A DNA stretch of 59,291 bases from Micrococcaceae bacterium (GCA_013393415.1 JABXHI010000043.1:1-59291); one strand, 5' to 3'. Counted from the first letter of the stretch, positions 45,545-55,213 are shown. Numbers and translations: made by a program. The notes: generated by a model not told the origin, from the sequence alone.

Positions 45545-47143
45545 TTAGTATAGCGCCGCAACTTTGACAATCGACTGATAGGTTTCAGGCAGCGCTCGGT
45601 CGTACCATTTTGCGCCCATCTTGACGGCGATCCACAATATGCCGGCACCGTAGAGCACGCCCACCATTAATGTGATGATGGACCAGATCTGGCTGCCGGT
45701 CACGACCGCAATGATGGCCAACGCGATAATCGGCAATGCCACAATGATTTGTGCCAGCATGCCGAGGGTTTGGACCAACATGGTGCGTCCCATACCGCCT
45801 TCTGGCTGAGCCATTGGGCTGGCTCCCGGTGGTGGAACGGGATAGATGTAGCGTGCAGAACTGATCGAAGACACCGCGCATCCTGTCAACAACACGCCCA
45901 CGGCAAGGCCTAACCACGCGGCAAGCTCCTGCGTTGAATCCGTGGCATAACTAAACGCGATGCTCAACACAATGACCATTGGCAAAGCCCACGTCAACAA
46001 CGCAAAGACACGACCGAGTCGATCGTCGATGCCGCGCACACCAGAGGTCACATGCATCGAGAAACTCGTGGAGTCGTATGAGAGGTCAGCTGAGATCGCA
46101 AAACCGGTGATGTAGGCAATGGCAACGGGGATAATCGTGACGAAGAAACTCAGTTGTTCGGCGTCCAATAGCACCAGCTGAAAAATGCCGAATGCGACGA
46201 GCACACCAATGACCACGAGGCTAGCGCTATAGCGAGGATCTTTGAACCAGTAGAGCAACGAGCGCGCCCATATCACCTTCATGGGCGAATTGGCACGACC
46301 AATCAATCCCAGCCCACTGACTTCGCGCTGCTTTTCGCTAGTTGTCCCGGCACCCTCAGTTGCACGGTTGACGATAAGGTTATACACCCACAGCAAGATC
46401 AGCACGTAGACCAGCATGACGACGAGGTGCAGCGCGGCCATGCCCCATTGTCCTTGCGCAACCATGGATGGCAGTGCCAGGAACCCGGCGGGAGTGTAGG
46501 CTACCCACGCTGCGATCTCGGGGAGCAGACCCCAGAATTCTTGGATGGTTTCAATGGCCCCGAATATTAAGAAACCTGCGAGCATCAACGGCACCAGAAT
46601 GATCATCTGAATGGTGTCTCGCACGGCACGCTTGGAGATGATGTTGGTCAGCAGGCCAACGATGACTTGCATCGCCAAAACACAGATGGCCGTCCCCAGC
46701 ACCGCCGCAACGATGCCAGCAAGGATCGTGCCGAGATGTAGTCCCCACAGCACCGCACCGGTCATCAGAATGGCGAAGGTGCCGATACCGGTGGGGGCGA
46801 TCATGCCCCCGAGCACTACGCCGGGCACAAATTTGCGATTAGGAATCCCGAAGGTCAAGAAGTTTTTGGGATCGGTAAAGGGGTTCACCGCCGAAAAGAC
46901 AATCGGGCCCATGACCCAGCCGATGAGAAACAGTCCGCCGAGCAACACGAATGGCGCACCACGATCAGCAAACGATATGTCTGCTGCCGACGTGTTGGCG
47001 ACCACAATGGCCGCCAAATAGGCCATCCCGATCATGTACAAAAAGCCCAATAACGAAAAGATTGCGCCGACCGTGGCACCTGTCGAGCGGCGAAAGCCGT
47101 TCCACATCAGTCGGTAACGCAGCCGGATCAGGTGTGAAACCAT
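45545..47143 (-). CDS. ABC exporter permease (ABC-2-like)
   Basis: A 532-residue membrane protein with about 12 hydrophobic segments. No conserved catalytic motif, but SFSMHVTSGVRGIDDRLGRV and the strong pairing with the ATPase gene upstream (16-base overlap) identify it as the permease of an ATP-driven exporter, of the type found in actinobacteria with a large two-part permease. The substrate is unknown (lipid, peptide or drug). Confidence 0.8.
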   Translation of the reverse strand: MVSHLIRLRYRLMWNGFRRSTGATVGAIFSLLGFLYMIGMAYLAAIVVANTSAADISFADRGAPFVLLGGLFLIGWVMGPIVFSAVNPFTDPKNFLTFGIPNRKFVPGVVLGGMIAPTGIGTFAILMTGAVLWGLHLGTILAGIVAAVLGTAICVLAMQVIVGLLTNIISKRAVRDTIQMIILVPLMLAGFLIFGAIETIQEFWGLLPEIAAWVAYTPAGFLALPSMVAQGQWGMAALHLVVMLVYVLILLWVYNLIVNRATEGAGTTSEKQREVSGLGLIGRANSPMKVIWARSLLYWFKDPRYSASLVVIGVLVAFGIFQLVLLDAEQLSFFVTIIPVAIAYITGFAISADLSYDSTSFSMHVTSGVRGIDDRLGRVFALLTWALPMVIVLSIAFSYATDSTQELAAWLGLAVGVLLTGCAVSSISSARYIYPVPPPGASPMAQPEGGMGRTMLVQTLGMLAQIIVALPIIALAIIAVVTGSQIWSIITLMVGVLYGAGILWIAVKMGAKWYDRALPETYQSIVKVAALY

Positions 47144-47907
47144 GACAGCCCCTCCCCACCGTCGTGGCTGGAGACCATGCCGACGAAGCGGTCTTCCAGC
47201 GAGGCTCCGTCGGTGACCTCAGTCATCGGTCCGGAAGCCAGGACTTCGCCTTTATCGATCACTGCGACGTGGTCACAGGTGCGTTCTACCAGGTCCATGA
47301 CGTGTGATGAGATCATCACCGTTCCACCAGATTGCACATATTCATTGAGAATATTGCGGATACGAGAAGATGACACTGGGTCCACGGCTTCGAACGGTTC
47401 ATCGAGGATGAGTACCTTGGGTGAATGGATCATCGCAGCCGCCAGCGCGACTTTCTTCGTCATACCAGCCGAATAGTCTGCCACCATCTTGTTGGCGGAC
47501 TCTTCCAAGTCCATGACGCGTAGTAGGTCCGGTACGCGCTGTGCCACGACATCAGCGTCCATGCCACGCAATAATCCAGAATAGGTAATGAGTTGTGCAC
47601 CGGTCAGACGTGGGAACGTCACCGCGCCGTCGACGAGTACACCCAGGATGCCTTTGGCCTCATGCGGGGATTCCCACATGTTGAAGCCGTGCATCCACAC
47701 TTGGCCGTGATCGGGCCGCAGCAGACCGGTCATCATGGACATGGCGGTGGTTTTGCCCGCACCGTTCGGGCCAACGACCCCGTAGAAGGAACCCGCCGGG
47801 ATGGTGAGGTTGATGCCGTTGACGGCAATTTTTTCTCCGAATTGTTTGCCCAACGATCGAATGACCACCGCGTGGTCGGGATCTGGAAGCGAAGCGTTTT
47901 CTAACAT
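47128..47907 (-). CDS. ABC exporter ATP-binding protein
   Basis: A 259-residue ATPase. Walker A VGPNGAGKTT, Q-loop, signature YSAGMTKKVALAAAM (a divergent LSGGQ) and Walker B VLILDEPFEAVDP, then a HVMDLVERTCDHV switch region. The YSAGM signature is common in ABC-2 exporters of the EcsA/NatA type. It overlaps the permease gene by 16 bases, so the two are co-translated. Confidence 0.9.
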   Translation of the reverse strand: MLENASLPDPDHAVVIRSLGKQFGEKIAVNGINLTIPAGSFYGVVGPNGAGKTTAMSMMTGLLRPDHGQVWMHGFNMWESPHEAKGILGVLVDGAVTFPRLTGAQLITYSGLLRGMDADVVAQRVPDLLRVMDLEESANKMVADYSAGMTKKVALAAAMIHSPKVLILDEPFEAVDPVSSSRIRNILNEYVQSGGTVMISSHVMDLVERTCDHVAVIDKGEVLASGPMTEVTDGASLEDRFVGMVSSHDGGEGLSWFHT

Positions 47908-47942
47908 ACTTCTTAGTGTAAAAAGATTCCGGACAAAACAAA

Positions 47943-47978
47943 TCCCCCGCCCGGTTGAACTTCTGCTCGGACGGGGGA
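47943..47978 (-). terminator. Terminator downstream of the CnoX-like gene
   Basis: On the minus strand an 11-bp stem (TCCCCCGTCCG / CGGGCGGGGGA, one G-U pair) with a 14-base loop is followed by a T-rich tract (TTTGTTTTG). It lies ten bases after the stop of the co-chaperone gene. Confidence 0.8.
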
Positions 47979-47988
47979 CGGAGTGGCT

Positions 47989-48909
47989 TTAGAACAGTGC
48001 AGAAGCCAGCTTCCGTCGGGAGGCTGCTACTCGTTCGTCCTGGTCCCCGACGACTTTGTAGAGTTCCAGCAGGTGGAGTCGAGCCGTCTCTTTGTCATCA
48101 CCAGCGCTGCGGCCAATGAATTTCACCAAGCGGTCGAAGGCATCCTTGACGTGGCCTCCCAGCACATCCAAATCAGCGACCGCGGTTTGGGAGGCAACAT
48201 CGTTAGGATGCTCAGCTCCAGCTGCGCGTACCTGTTGAACATCAGCATCGTGGGTGCGCTGCATGAGGCCAACGCGGGCTTTGCCACGGACGGCCTCGTC
48301 GTCTTGGGGGTTCTCGGTAAGCGCTTTATCGTAGGCCGCGATGGCGTCATCGTAGTTTTCTGCTTGCAGGGCTGCTTCTGCTTCCTGGTGCAGGGGCGGC
48401 AGCACCGCATCGCCATCATCGTCGACGGCCTCGACCAGCGGCGGGACGGTCCCGGCCATACCGGCTTGGACTGCAGACGAATTGATTTCGTCTAAGAGTT
48501 GTTCCAGCTGTTCTGACGAAACAGCTTCATTGAACAGCGGCAATGCTTGTTGGCCCATCAGTGCCACAACCATGGGACCGGCGGGCACGCCAAACATTTG
48601 GAGCAGTTCTGGGTGTGCTTCGGTGTCGACGCGCCCCATTACCATACGTCCAGCGCGAGCGTCGATCGCTGGTTGCAGTACGGCATCAATGTGGGCAGAC
48701 GCAGGATTTGATGGTGCGGCCAAGTGAATGATCACCGGCACGCTGGCCGCGTGCTGCAGGAGTCCTTGCAGTGCCTGCTGATCGGCGTCCTGCAAGACCC
48801 ACGATTGTTCGGTGCCACCGGAGGCCTGCCCGGCAGACTGTGCCGGGATTTGGCTCAGATCAATGGCGTCACGGGAGTGCGATGGTGTGGAATCGGGCTG
48901 TTGAGTCAT
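47989..48909 (-). CDS. CnoX/YbbN-like thioredoxin-TPR co-chaperone without CxxC
   Basis: A 306-residue protein with a thioredoxin-fold half (VPVIIHLAAPSNPAS, GRVDTEAHPELLQMFGVPAGPMVVAL) and TPR helices (EAEAALQAENYDDAIAAYDKAL, ENPQDDEAVRGKARVGL). At the usual CxxC site it has SNPAS, so it has no redox centre. Homologues (CnoX/YbbN) bind unfolded proteins and hand them to GroEL and DnaK. It probably acts as a holdase here. Located downstream of a large envelope protein on the same strand. Confidence 0.85.
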   Translation of the reverse strand: MTQQPDSTPSHSRDAIDLSQIPAQSAGQASGGTEQSWVLQDADQQALQGLLQHAASVPVIIHLAAPSNPASAHIDAVLQPAIDARAGRMVMGRVDTEAHPELLQMFGVPAGPMVVALMGQQALPLFNEAVSSEQLEQLLDEINSSAVQAGMAGTVPPLVEAVDDDGDAVLPPLHQEAEAALQAENYDDAIAAYDKALTENPQDDEAVRGKARVGLMQRTHDADVQQVRAAGAEHPNDVASQTAVADLDVLGGHVKDAFDRLVKFIGRSAGDDKETARLHLLELYKVVGDQDERVAASRRKLASALF

Positions 48910-48950
48910 AACCTCTTCTTACAGATTCGGCTGGTATGTTTGCTTCCAGT

Positions 48951-51005
48951 CTAGTTACTTGGTGAGTCCACGGTAGATTGGACGGTCTCGTATCCGACAA
49001 GCGAAACTTCACCTTCAGGGGGCACAAGCAGCGCAAATTGTTCACGGTATCGGATCCGCACTTGGTCTTCTTGCTCGGCGGATTCAAATTCGCCGAGTTC
49101 TTGGGTGAGCTCATTGAGCTGGACGGTGCTATCTTCACTAGGGGTCAGCGACTCCATGGAGTTCATCGCCCCAAAGACCAGTGCAGAACCATCGGGGAGG
49201 CGAACAGAATTCACTGAGTCGTCGAAGATGGTTCGCGAAATCGACACATCGGTCTCTTGTTCCTCGTGGCTGTCGGTGAGTTCCTGTTGATACTCATGCA
49301 CAGAGTCGATCCACTCGTTGTCAGCAACAGCATCGGCCGCGTCGGCACTTGGATCCGTCAGGTATTCGCTCAGTGCCTCGACTGCCGCGTCGGGTGACAT
49401 GACCAAATCGGTCGAATCGTCAGTGCCAAGAGGTTCCACTTGGTGGTCTGCCAAATTGCCCGGTGGGAGCTCAGCACCCGGGGCAAATGGCGCATTCTGA
49501 ATGAGCTTGTACTGTGAGCGGGCGTCATCCTGACGCAACACCAGCAACTGGGTGGCAGCACCTTCCTCATCGGAAGTGACCGCGTAAATGGTGCGGGGGA
49601 ACTCGGCATCCTGGACCATCCATGTCGCTAAGATGTCTTCTGCAGCTACATCGGTGCGCATGGCATAGTCTTCATCAATGCTGTTGTTGCGGTAGCTCTC
49701 TTCACGCACGCTCAGTGCTTGGCCATCGACACGGCCGGTAAGTTGCTCTGCGTCACCTTCGGCGTCGCCCTCGGCCACAGCAGCTGACACGGCCCCGATG
49801 ATGCGCTCAAATTGAGCGTCCACGACCACGGGGAACGAATCGGGTTCTTCGGGGTCGACTTCCTCTTCAACAGTTTCTTCATCGACTTGTTCTTCAATGT
49901 CTTCGTCGGCAGCAGGTGTTTCAGTTTCGGCGTGTGCCGGACCAGTCCCTAAGCCAACGGCTAGCCCGAGTGCCGACAGCGCTGTGATGGTGCGCCGCAA
50001 GAAGCCATTACCTTTTTCGTCGTCTCTCATATCGTCTCGGACCGGCGCAGTGTCAGTGGCTTCATCGCCTCGAGCGCCACTGTTTGTGTCATCGGTATCG
50101 TCGTTGTCGTCCGAGGGATCATCGTTGTCATCGATATCCTCAACCTCGTTGCCATCATCTTTGGCTGAGGCTGCATCAGCGGCTTGTGTCTCAGCGGAAA
50201 GATCCACCGGAGTTACCACCTGAGTGGGCTGATCGTCTGCTGCATCTTCTACTGGCTCACCGGCATCGACCTGTTCAATGGTCATGGTCTGATTTGCGTT
50301 GTCTCGATCCGCCACGACATCGGCCGCTGTGATGCCCGTATAGTCTCCACGAACGGCAGCCCGGCGGCCCGAAGTCCGTTTGGCCCGTCGGCGGAAATCC
50401 ACAAAACGCCAAATGAGTAACACAATACCGATAACGACCAGTGCAATGCCGGCTATCATCAACGGCGTGATCCATGGCGAATCCGGTTCAATGTTGACCC
50501 AGGAAACGCTGAACTCAGTCGGTGCCGGGGCCGTGCCGTCAGCGGCAACTAACAACGCCCATTCACCAGCATCATGTTGAGCCCAGCGCTGTGTAACCTC
50601 ATCAGTGACTTCTTGGGTGGCAAGCCAGAGGTCCGAGTTGGCAGGGTTGGGCACTTCGGCTTCACCATCGACATAGGTGGTCTCGACCGTTGGGTCTTCG
50701 CCTCGTTCCACATCGGTGTTAATGCTGGCGATGCGGTTATGGGCCGCATCGCCGACCCATGCCTCGATGTCACGCAATTGGCCATACATGAGGGTGAATT
50801 CCCCATCACCGCTGAGGGTGTACTCGATAGCCTCATCAGGATCCACGTCGATGTCATCGGTGATCAGTGTCAGAGGCGCTTCTTGGGTGTCTGATGTGGT
50901 CGCGTTAAATTCGGCCGGTGGTGCCCATATGGTTTGCAACCCCACGGACGCCAAAATCGCCACAACGCCCAAGATTATTGAGCCGATTCCGCTCAAAGTT
51001 TTCAA
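48951..51005 (-). CDS. Large membrane protein with internal signal-like segment (hypothetical)
   Basis: A 684-residue protein with no domain I recognise. Segments in order: signal anchor (residues 5-25), extracytoplasmic beta-rich domain (to about 175), membrane helix (about 178-200, ITPLMIAGIALVVIGIVLLI), basic then very acidic linker (200-330, Asp/Glu runs), a second signal-peptide-like block near 333-360 (RRTITALSALGLAVGLG, then PAHA-ETE), and a C-terminal extracytoplasmic-type domain. It looks like two exported modules joined. It lies upstream of the co-chaperone gene and divergent from the AI-2E gene. Confidence 0.7.
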   Translation of the reverse strand: MKTLSGIGSIILGVVAILASVGLQTIWAPPAEFNATTSDTQEAPLTLITDDIDVDPDEAIEYTLSGDGEFTLMYGQLRDIEAWVGDAAHNRIASINTDVERGEDPTVETTYVDGEAEVPNPANSDLWLATQEVTDEVTQRWAQHDAGEWALLVAADGTAPAPTEFSVSWVNIEPDSPWITPLMIAGIALVVIGIVLLIWRFVDFRRRAKRTSGRRAAVRGDYTGITAADVVADRDNANQTMTIEQVDAGEPVEDAADDQPTQVVTPVDLSAETQAADAASAKDDGNEVEDIDDNDDPSDDNDDTDDTNSGARGDEATDTAPVRDDMRDDEKGNGFLRRTITALSALGLAVGLGTGPAHAETETPAADEDIEEQVDEETVEEEVDPEEPDSFPVVVDAQFERIIGAVSAAVAEGDAEGDAEQLTGRVDGQALSVREESYRNNSIDEDYAMRTDVAAEDILATWMVQDAEFPRTIYAVTSDEEGAATQLLVLRQDDARSQYKLIQNAPFAPGAELPPGNLADHQVEPLGTDDSTDLVMSPDAAVEALSEYLTDPSADAADAVADNEWIDSVHEYQQELTDSHEEQETDVSISRTIFDDSVNSVRLPDGSALVFGAMNSMESLTPSEDSTVQLNELTQELGEFESAEQEDQVRIRYREQFALLVPPEGEVSLVGYETVQSTVDSPSN

Positions 51006-51150
51006 AACCTGCCACCTTTTAGGTCGAGAGTTCGGTTTGGCGCACCAATGAGGTGCCGCCCGGCTAGCTTTCCATCATAGTAGCAATCTGTGGCCAACCG
51101 CGCCGTTAGGGTCTGTCACCTTGCCAGCATGGTGTCGTAATGTGGGCGTT

Positions 51151-52389
51151 GTGGCAGAGCAATCTACAGCACGACGGGTTTTTTCGAACCTGTTCAAGGA
51201 CGCAAAGCGGCGCCTAACCGGTGCCCGAAACCAGCTGGCCGATACTCGTGCTCAGCAACAGTTCACGCTGCCTGAACCGGATGAGTATCCGGCTACACCC
51301 ATCACCCAGGCCGAGGATTTTGCGGCCGGCCCCGTGGAGGTCTCAGCGTCCGAGTCGTTCGCTCGCCCGGTGAAAACTGGCTTCATGCTGACCGTCGGTG
51401 TGGGTCTTGCCCTGGCCTTGTATCTTGTGGTGTCTTCCAACGTGCAGCTGTTGGTGTGGATTTTGGCAGCACTGTTTATCACGTTGGGTCTGGATCCAAT
51501 TGTCGCCAAAATTCAGTCCTGGGGTGCGCCACGCGGCGTGGGCGTTTTAGCGGCCGTGGCCATCCTGATCGGTATTCTCACGATCTTTATTTCGGCACTG
51601 GTTCCGGTGATTGTGGAGCAGACCACCGAGTTCGTCAACAGGCTTCCCACGGTGGTCTCAGATTTCTTGGCCTCCGACGTCTTCCAACGTATCGACGAAG
51701 AATTTGATGTTGCATCCGTGGTGACGACCGAAGTCAACAATTTCGTGTCTGATGCCTCCAACATCACCAATGTGCTCGGCGGCATTTTGGGTGTAGGCAC
51801 CGCGATCTTTAACGTCGGATTTTCCGTGTTGATCGTGGTCGTGTTGACCTTGTATTTCTTAGCTTCGCTTCCCACGATCAAAAAATGGTTACACCGTTTG
51901 GCCCCGCGCTCACGCCGTGAGCGCATCGAGTACCTTTCGGAGAGAATAACCGGCACCGTCGGTCAATATGTCGTTGGACAAACCATGGTTGCCACCCTCA
52001 ACGGCATCGTCGCATTTATTGCGGCCTCGATTGCTGACTTGCAATATGCAGCGCTATTAGCGATCTTTGCGGCGTTTATGGCCTTCATTCCACTCGTGGG
52101 GGCGGTTACCGGCGGGATCGTCATTACCGGTCTCGCCTTTTTGGCCGGTTGGCAGGCCGCATTAATTTTTGGCGCTATCTATTTCATTTATCTCCAAGTG
52201 GAGGCCTACCTGATCTCTCCCAAAGTCATGCAACGTGCTGTCGCCATTCCCGGCGCGCTGGCTGTCATTGGTGTGATCGCCGGCGGTTCATTACTCGGCG
52301 TCTTGGGTGCCCTTATGGCGATCCCCACGGTGGCTGGCATTCTCGTCCTCGTGCGAGAGGTCTATGTGCCGTACCAGGATGCTCGTTAA
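51151..52389 (+). CDS. AI-2E-family transporter (second copy)
   Basis: A 412-residue membrane protein of PF01594. After a hydrophilic N-terminal 75 residues it has about eight hydrophobic segments, the periplasmic-type helical stretch (FVNRLPTVVSDFLASDVFQ) and the C-terminal core GSLLGVLGALMAIPTVAGILVLV. The frame opens at a TTG at 51121; I chose GTG at 51151, which begins the natural N-terminus. The substrate is unknown; the family includes AI-2 exporters and Na+/H+ antiporters. It differs in size and N-terminus from the copy at 7502-8770. Confidence 0.87.
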   Translation: MAEQSTARRVFSNLFKDAKRRLTGARNQLADTRAQQQFTLPEPDEYPATPITQAEDFAAGPVEVSASESFARPVKTGFMLTVGVGLALALYLVVSSNVQLLVWILAALFITLGLDPIVAKIQSWGAPRGVGVLAAVAILIGILTIFISALVPVIVEQTTEFVNRLPTVVSDFLASDVFQRIDEEFDVASVVTTEVNNFVSDASNITNVLGGILGVGTAIFNVGFSVLIVVVLTLYFLASLPTIKKWLHRLAPRSRRERIEYLSERITGTVGQYVVGQTMVATLNGIVAFIAASIADLQYAALLAIFAAFMAFIPLVGAVTGGIVITGLAFLAGWQAALIFGAIYFIYLQVEAYLISPKVMQRAVAIPGALAVIGVIAGGSLLGVLGALMAIPTVAGILVLVREVYVPYQDAR

Positions 52390-52718
52390 CCCAGATCTTG
52401 ACGCCGGTTGCGCCAGCAGGCGGTATGCCAGTGCCGACGCAGGCGTCCGGCGTCTGCATCGCCCATGATCCAATCAGAACGCCAGGCGACAACGTGGGCT
52501 TGGCCTTGAGGTATTATGCCAACACATCCGGGACACGTGTAATCCTTTACAGCACGCCAGGCAGGAATCTGCCGGACATGCCATCCGCCATCAAAAGCGT
52601 CCTCATGGGTGTAATTCGTATCGAATGCGGCCCGGGAAAGACTGCTCGATGGTCCTGTCTGACGTTTCCGACCGCGTTTGGGATTCTGATCCCGTCGGGG
52701 TCTATTCTTCCGAGCCAT
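52386..52718 (-). CDS. Small actinobacterial protein with CxxC and HWHxxC motif
   Basis: A 110-residue protein with a basic N-terminus (ARKNRPRRDQNPKRGRKRQ), then YTCPGCVGIIPQGQAHVVAW and RRHWHTACWRNR. The Cys-Pro-Gly-Cys and His-x-Thr-Ala-Cys residues could bind zinc. Similar small proteins, often named ATP/GTP-binding without evidence, are encoded beside nucS in actinobacteria; I do not assign a function. Start at the ATG at 52718 which begins MARKNRP. It overlaps the 3' end of the convergent AI-2E gene by four bases and is divergent from nucS. Confidence 0.7.
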   Translation of the reverse strand: MARKNRPRRDQNPKRGRKRQTGPSSSLSRAAFDTNYTHEDAFDGGWHVRQIPAWRAVKDYTCPGCVGIIPQGQAHVVAWRSDWIMGDADAGRLRRHWHTACWRNRRQDLG

Positions 52719-52795
52719 GAATCCATTGTCACATATTCGCTGGGTGGCGACCGGAACCAACAAAGCCGAAAACACCCACTAGACTGATTGCCGAT

Positions 52796-53491
52796 ATGCG
52801 ACTTGTCATTGCCGAATGTTCCGTAACCTACGCTGGCCGCCTCAATGCGTTCTTGCCTCCGGCCAAACGCCTCATCATGATCAAAGCCGATGGGGGCGTT
52901 CTAGTGCATTCCGATGGTGGCTCCTATAAGCCATTGAACTGGATGACCCCACCAAATAAGCTTCGCGTGACCGCGCCGTCGGAAACCGAGGCTCATGAGG
53001 GCATCGTAGAAATCTGGACGGTACAGTCCCAGAAAGTCGATGATCATCTGATCATCAGTATCTATGGGATCGAACACGATTCGGATCACGAGCTCGGCGA
53101 GGACCCCGGGCTGGTCAAAGATGGAGTCGAAGCAGACCTACAGCGTCTGCTATCTGAACAGATGCACCTGCTGGGTTCCGGCTATAAACTTATCCGACGG
53201 GAATACATGACGGCCATTGGCCCGGTCGATATTCTGGCCAAGAACGGGACCGGCGAGACCGTGGCTGTGGAATTGAAACGCCGCGGTGACATTGATGGCG
53301 TCGAACAATTATCCCGGTATGTCGAACTCCTCAACCGCGATCCCCTGCTTGCACCAGTCCACGGTGTATTTGCCGCCCAGCAGATCAAACCTCAAGCCCG
53401 TGTGCTTGCTGAGGACCGCGGTTTTAGCACGCTGACACTCGATTACGATGCCATGCGAGGCGTCGACGATGCCGATTCCAGACTCTTCTAG
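52796..53491 (+). CDS. nucS: Endonuclease NucS (mismatch-specific)
   Basis: A 231-residue nuclease that replaces MutS/MutL mismatch repair in most actinobacteria and some archaea. [21 protein letters not shown] is the N-terminal DNA-binding part; the C-terminal RecB-like nuclease has [10 protein letters not shown] (Asp) and [10 protein letters not shown] (Glu-x-Lys). The last residues SRLF resemble the beta-clamp binding tail. The gene lies one gene away from the atp operon, its usual actinobacterial place. Confidence 0.95.
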   Translation: MRLVIAECSVTYAGRLNAFLPPAKRLIMIKADGGVLVHSDGGSYKPLNWMTPPNKLRVTAPSETEAHEGIVEIWTVQSQKVDDHLIISIYGIEHDSDHELGEDPGLVKDGVEADLQRLLSEQMHLLGSGYKLIRREYMTAIGPVDILAKNGTGETVAVELKRRGDIDGVEQLSRYVELLNRDPLLAPVHGVFAAQQIKPQARVLAEDRGFSTLTLDYDAMRGVDDADSRLF

Positions 53492-54413
53492 AGCATGTAG
53501 TGCAGACTTTGTTGATCGCCACATTCACGGCATAGCCGGCGTCGACTTTGCCACCTCCAGCGTCGCTGATATCCGCAGCGGGCTGGAGTATCTGTATTCT
53601 CGTCGCACCACGCGCGTCACCGCTTCCATCCCAACCGTTGACATCACGCAGCTTTCGGCGAGCCTGGAGCGACTGGGTCCTCTGGTAGCGGCCGGGTTAC
53701 TCAAAGGCGTGCATCTAGAAGGCCCTTTTATTGCTCGTGACTACGCTGGGGCGCATCCAATACAAGCAGTCCTCTCCCCCGCGAGTTCGCAGGGCAGCTC
53801 CTACCTCGACGAGGTCTTAGCACATCAACGGACACACGCTGTGGTCACCATGATGACGCTCGCTCCGGAGTTGGAGGGCTTCGACGCCCTCGTGGAGACG
53901 CTGGTGGCCCATGGCATCGCTCCGGCGCTGGGACATACTGGTGCGACCTATGATCAAATGGCGCACGCAATCAACGTCATTCACGCTCTGACTGAGGCCC
54001 CGGTAGTCATCACTCATGCCTATAACGCGATGCGTGGGTTTCATCATCGTGACCCGGGGCCGATGTTGGCCGTGCTAGAAGCGGCCGCCAACGACCGAGC
54101 TATCGTTGAGCTCATTGCTGATGGTCGTCACGTTCATCTAGGCCTCATTCGTTGGTGGTTTGCACACCACCCCGAGGCGATCCGGCTTGTTTCGGATGCA
54201 TCGGCCGCAACGGTACCGCCGGGCGGTCATCCCATCGGTGACAGCCTACCGCGACTTGGCCACGCGCAATTGGCCTATCCGGAGCTGCAGGGTCCCGTCG
54301 TGACCGATGACTCTACACTTGCTTCGGGTACCAAAGATTTGCTGGCCATCCATGACAATCTGGTGGCTGCTGGTGTGGATCATGCTGCGGTCTGTCCTGC
54401 AATGCGTGACTGA
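53448..54413 (+). CDS. N-acetylglucosamine-6-phosphate deacetylase-like, shortened
   Basis: A 321-residue amidohydrolase-fold protein. The metal motif [60 protein letters not shown] and LVSDASAA are NagA blocks. It lacks the N-terminal beta-sandwich part of about 50 residues and the C-terminal segment with the ADFV motif: it ends at AVCPAMRD. NagA normally makes GlcN-6-P from GlcNAc-6-P in amino-sugar recycling. It overlaps nucS by 44 bases; start uncertain (ATG at 53469 also possible). Either a compact variant or decayed. Confidence 0.7.
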   Translation: MPCEASTMPIPDSSRACSADFVDRHIHGIAGVDFATSSVADIRSGLEYLYSRRTTRVTASIPTVDITQLSASLERLGPLVAAGLLKGVHLEGPFIARDYAGAHPIQAVLSPASSQGSSYLDEVLAHQRTHAVVTMMTLAPELEGFDALVETLVAHGIAPALGHTGATYDQMAHAINVIHALTEAPVVITHAYNAMRGFHHRDPGPMLAVLEAAANDRAIVELIADGRHVHLGLIRWWFAHHPEAIRLVSDASAATVPPGGHPIGDSLPRLGHAQLAYPELQGPVVTDDSTLASGTKDLLAIHDNLVAAGVDHAAVCPAMRD

Positions 54414-54435
54414 TCTGTGCACTGTTAAACACGTC

Positions 54436-54470
54436 CGGTCGGCAGGGCCATCCACGTACCCTACCGACCG
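54436..54470. terminator. Hairpin between convergent genes
   Basis: A 12-bp stem with one C-A mismatch (CGGTCGGCAGGG / CCCTACCGACCG) and an 11-base loop between the NagA-like gene and DUF2550. No T-tract is seen, so termination is likely but not certain. Confidence 0.5.
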
Positions 54471-54484
54471 AACGGTGTATGCAG

Positions 54485-54937
54485 TTAGAAATACCGGCGT
54501 CGTTGACGTCGTCTGGGAGCATCACGCCAATGCCCGATCCCGATAGCGGGACCGGATTCGTACCAGGTGGTTAATTCGGAAACGTGTGCGTGCGCTGCAC
54601 TGAGATCGAATCGTTCTTCGGTGTCCAGGTCATCTAGGCGCAGCCACGAGCGGATGCGTGTGCGACGTGGAAACCGGCTGACATCTAATCGGTGGCGCGG
54701 CACGGACACGCGCGGTCGTGGCCAGATAGAATAGACGGCAAAGATTTCGACCGAATACTCGTTATAGGACACGACCACGGGTTTGCCGGTACGAGGCGCA
54801 TCGTGTTTGCTGACCAGGCGCGCTTTGAAGGAGCCGGGAGTTCGTAGCAGGCGTATCAACCGCCATACGATGATCACCACGGTGATAAACGCTACGAGGG
54901 CGACTCCAGTAAGCGTCCAGGCCAGCCACGATGGCAT
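54485..54937 (-). CDS. DUF2550 membrane protein
   Basis: A 150-residue protein of DUF2550 (PF10739), found just after atpC in actinobacteria. One N-terminal membrane segment (LTGVALVAFITVVIIVWRLI, about residues 9-28) precedes a basic cytosolic-side domain with VSYNEYSVEIFAVYSIWPRP. The start ATG directly abuts the atpC stop codon, so it belongs to the atp operon. Function unknown. Confidence 0.9.
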   Translation of the reverse strand: MPSWLAWTLTGVALVAFITVVIIVWRLIRLLRTPGSFKARLVSKHDAPRTGKPVVVSYNEYSVEIFAVYSIWPRPRVSVPRHRLDVSRFPRRTRIRSWLRLDDLDTEERFDLSAAHAHVSELTTWYESGPAIGIGHWRDAPRRRQRRRYF

Positions 54938-55210
54938 CTAGGCTGACAGCTCCGCTTGGCTGGCCGCAATGGTTACACGGTTGGCGTCATCTACCGAGAA
55001 GAAGCCACCTTGGGCTTGTGCGGTAATGGCCTCGCCATCTGCTGCTTCCACCACGACTTCACCGTCACCCAGTACTGCGAGCAACGGGAGGTGACCGGGA
55101 AGGATCCCGATCTCTCCGTCGATCGTACGGGCTGACACCGAGCGGGCTTGCCCAGACCACACGAAGTGGTCTTCGGCAACAATTTCGACATCCAGGAGGT
55201 TATCGGCCAT
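54938..55210 (-). CDS. atpC: F1Fo ATP synthase epsilon subunit
   Basis: A 90-residue epsilon subunit: only the N-terminal beta-sandwich domain is present (DVEIVAEDHFVWSGQA, TIDGEIGILPGHLPLLAVL, QGGFFSVDDANRVTI), and the C-terminal helical hairpin of the proteobacterial subunit is absent, as is usual in Micrococcales. It links the rotor to F1. Starts three bases after atpD. It belongs to the actinobacterial side of the join. Confidence 0.95.
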   Translation of the reverse strand: MADNLLDVEIVAEDHFVWSGQARSVSARTIDGEIGILPGHLPLLAVLGDGEVVVEAADGEAITAQAQGGFFSVDDANRVTIAASQAELSA

Positions 55211-55213
55211 AGG

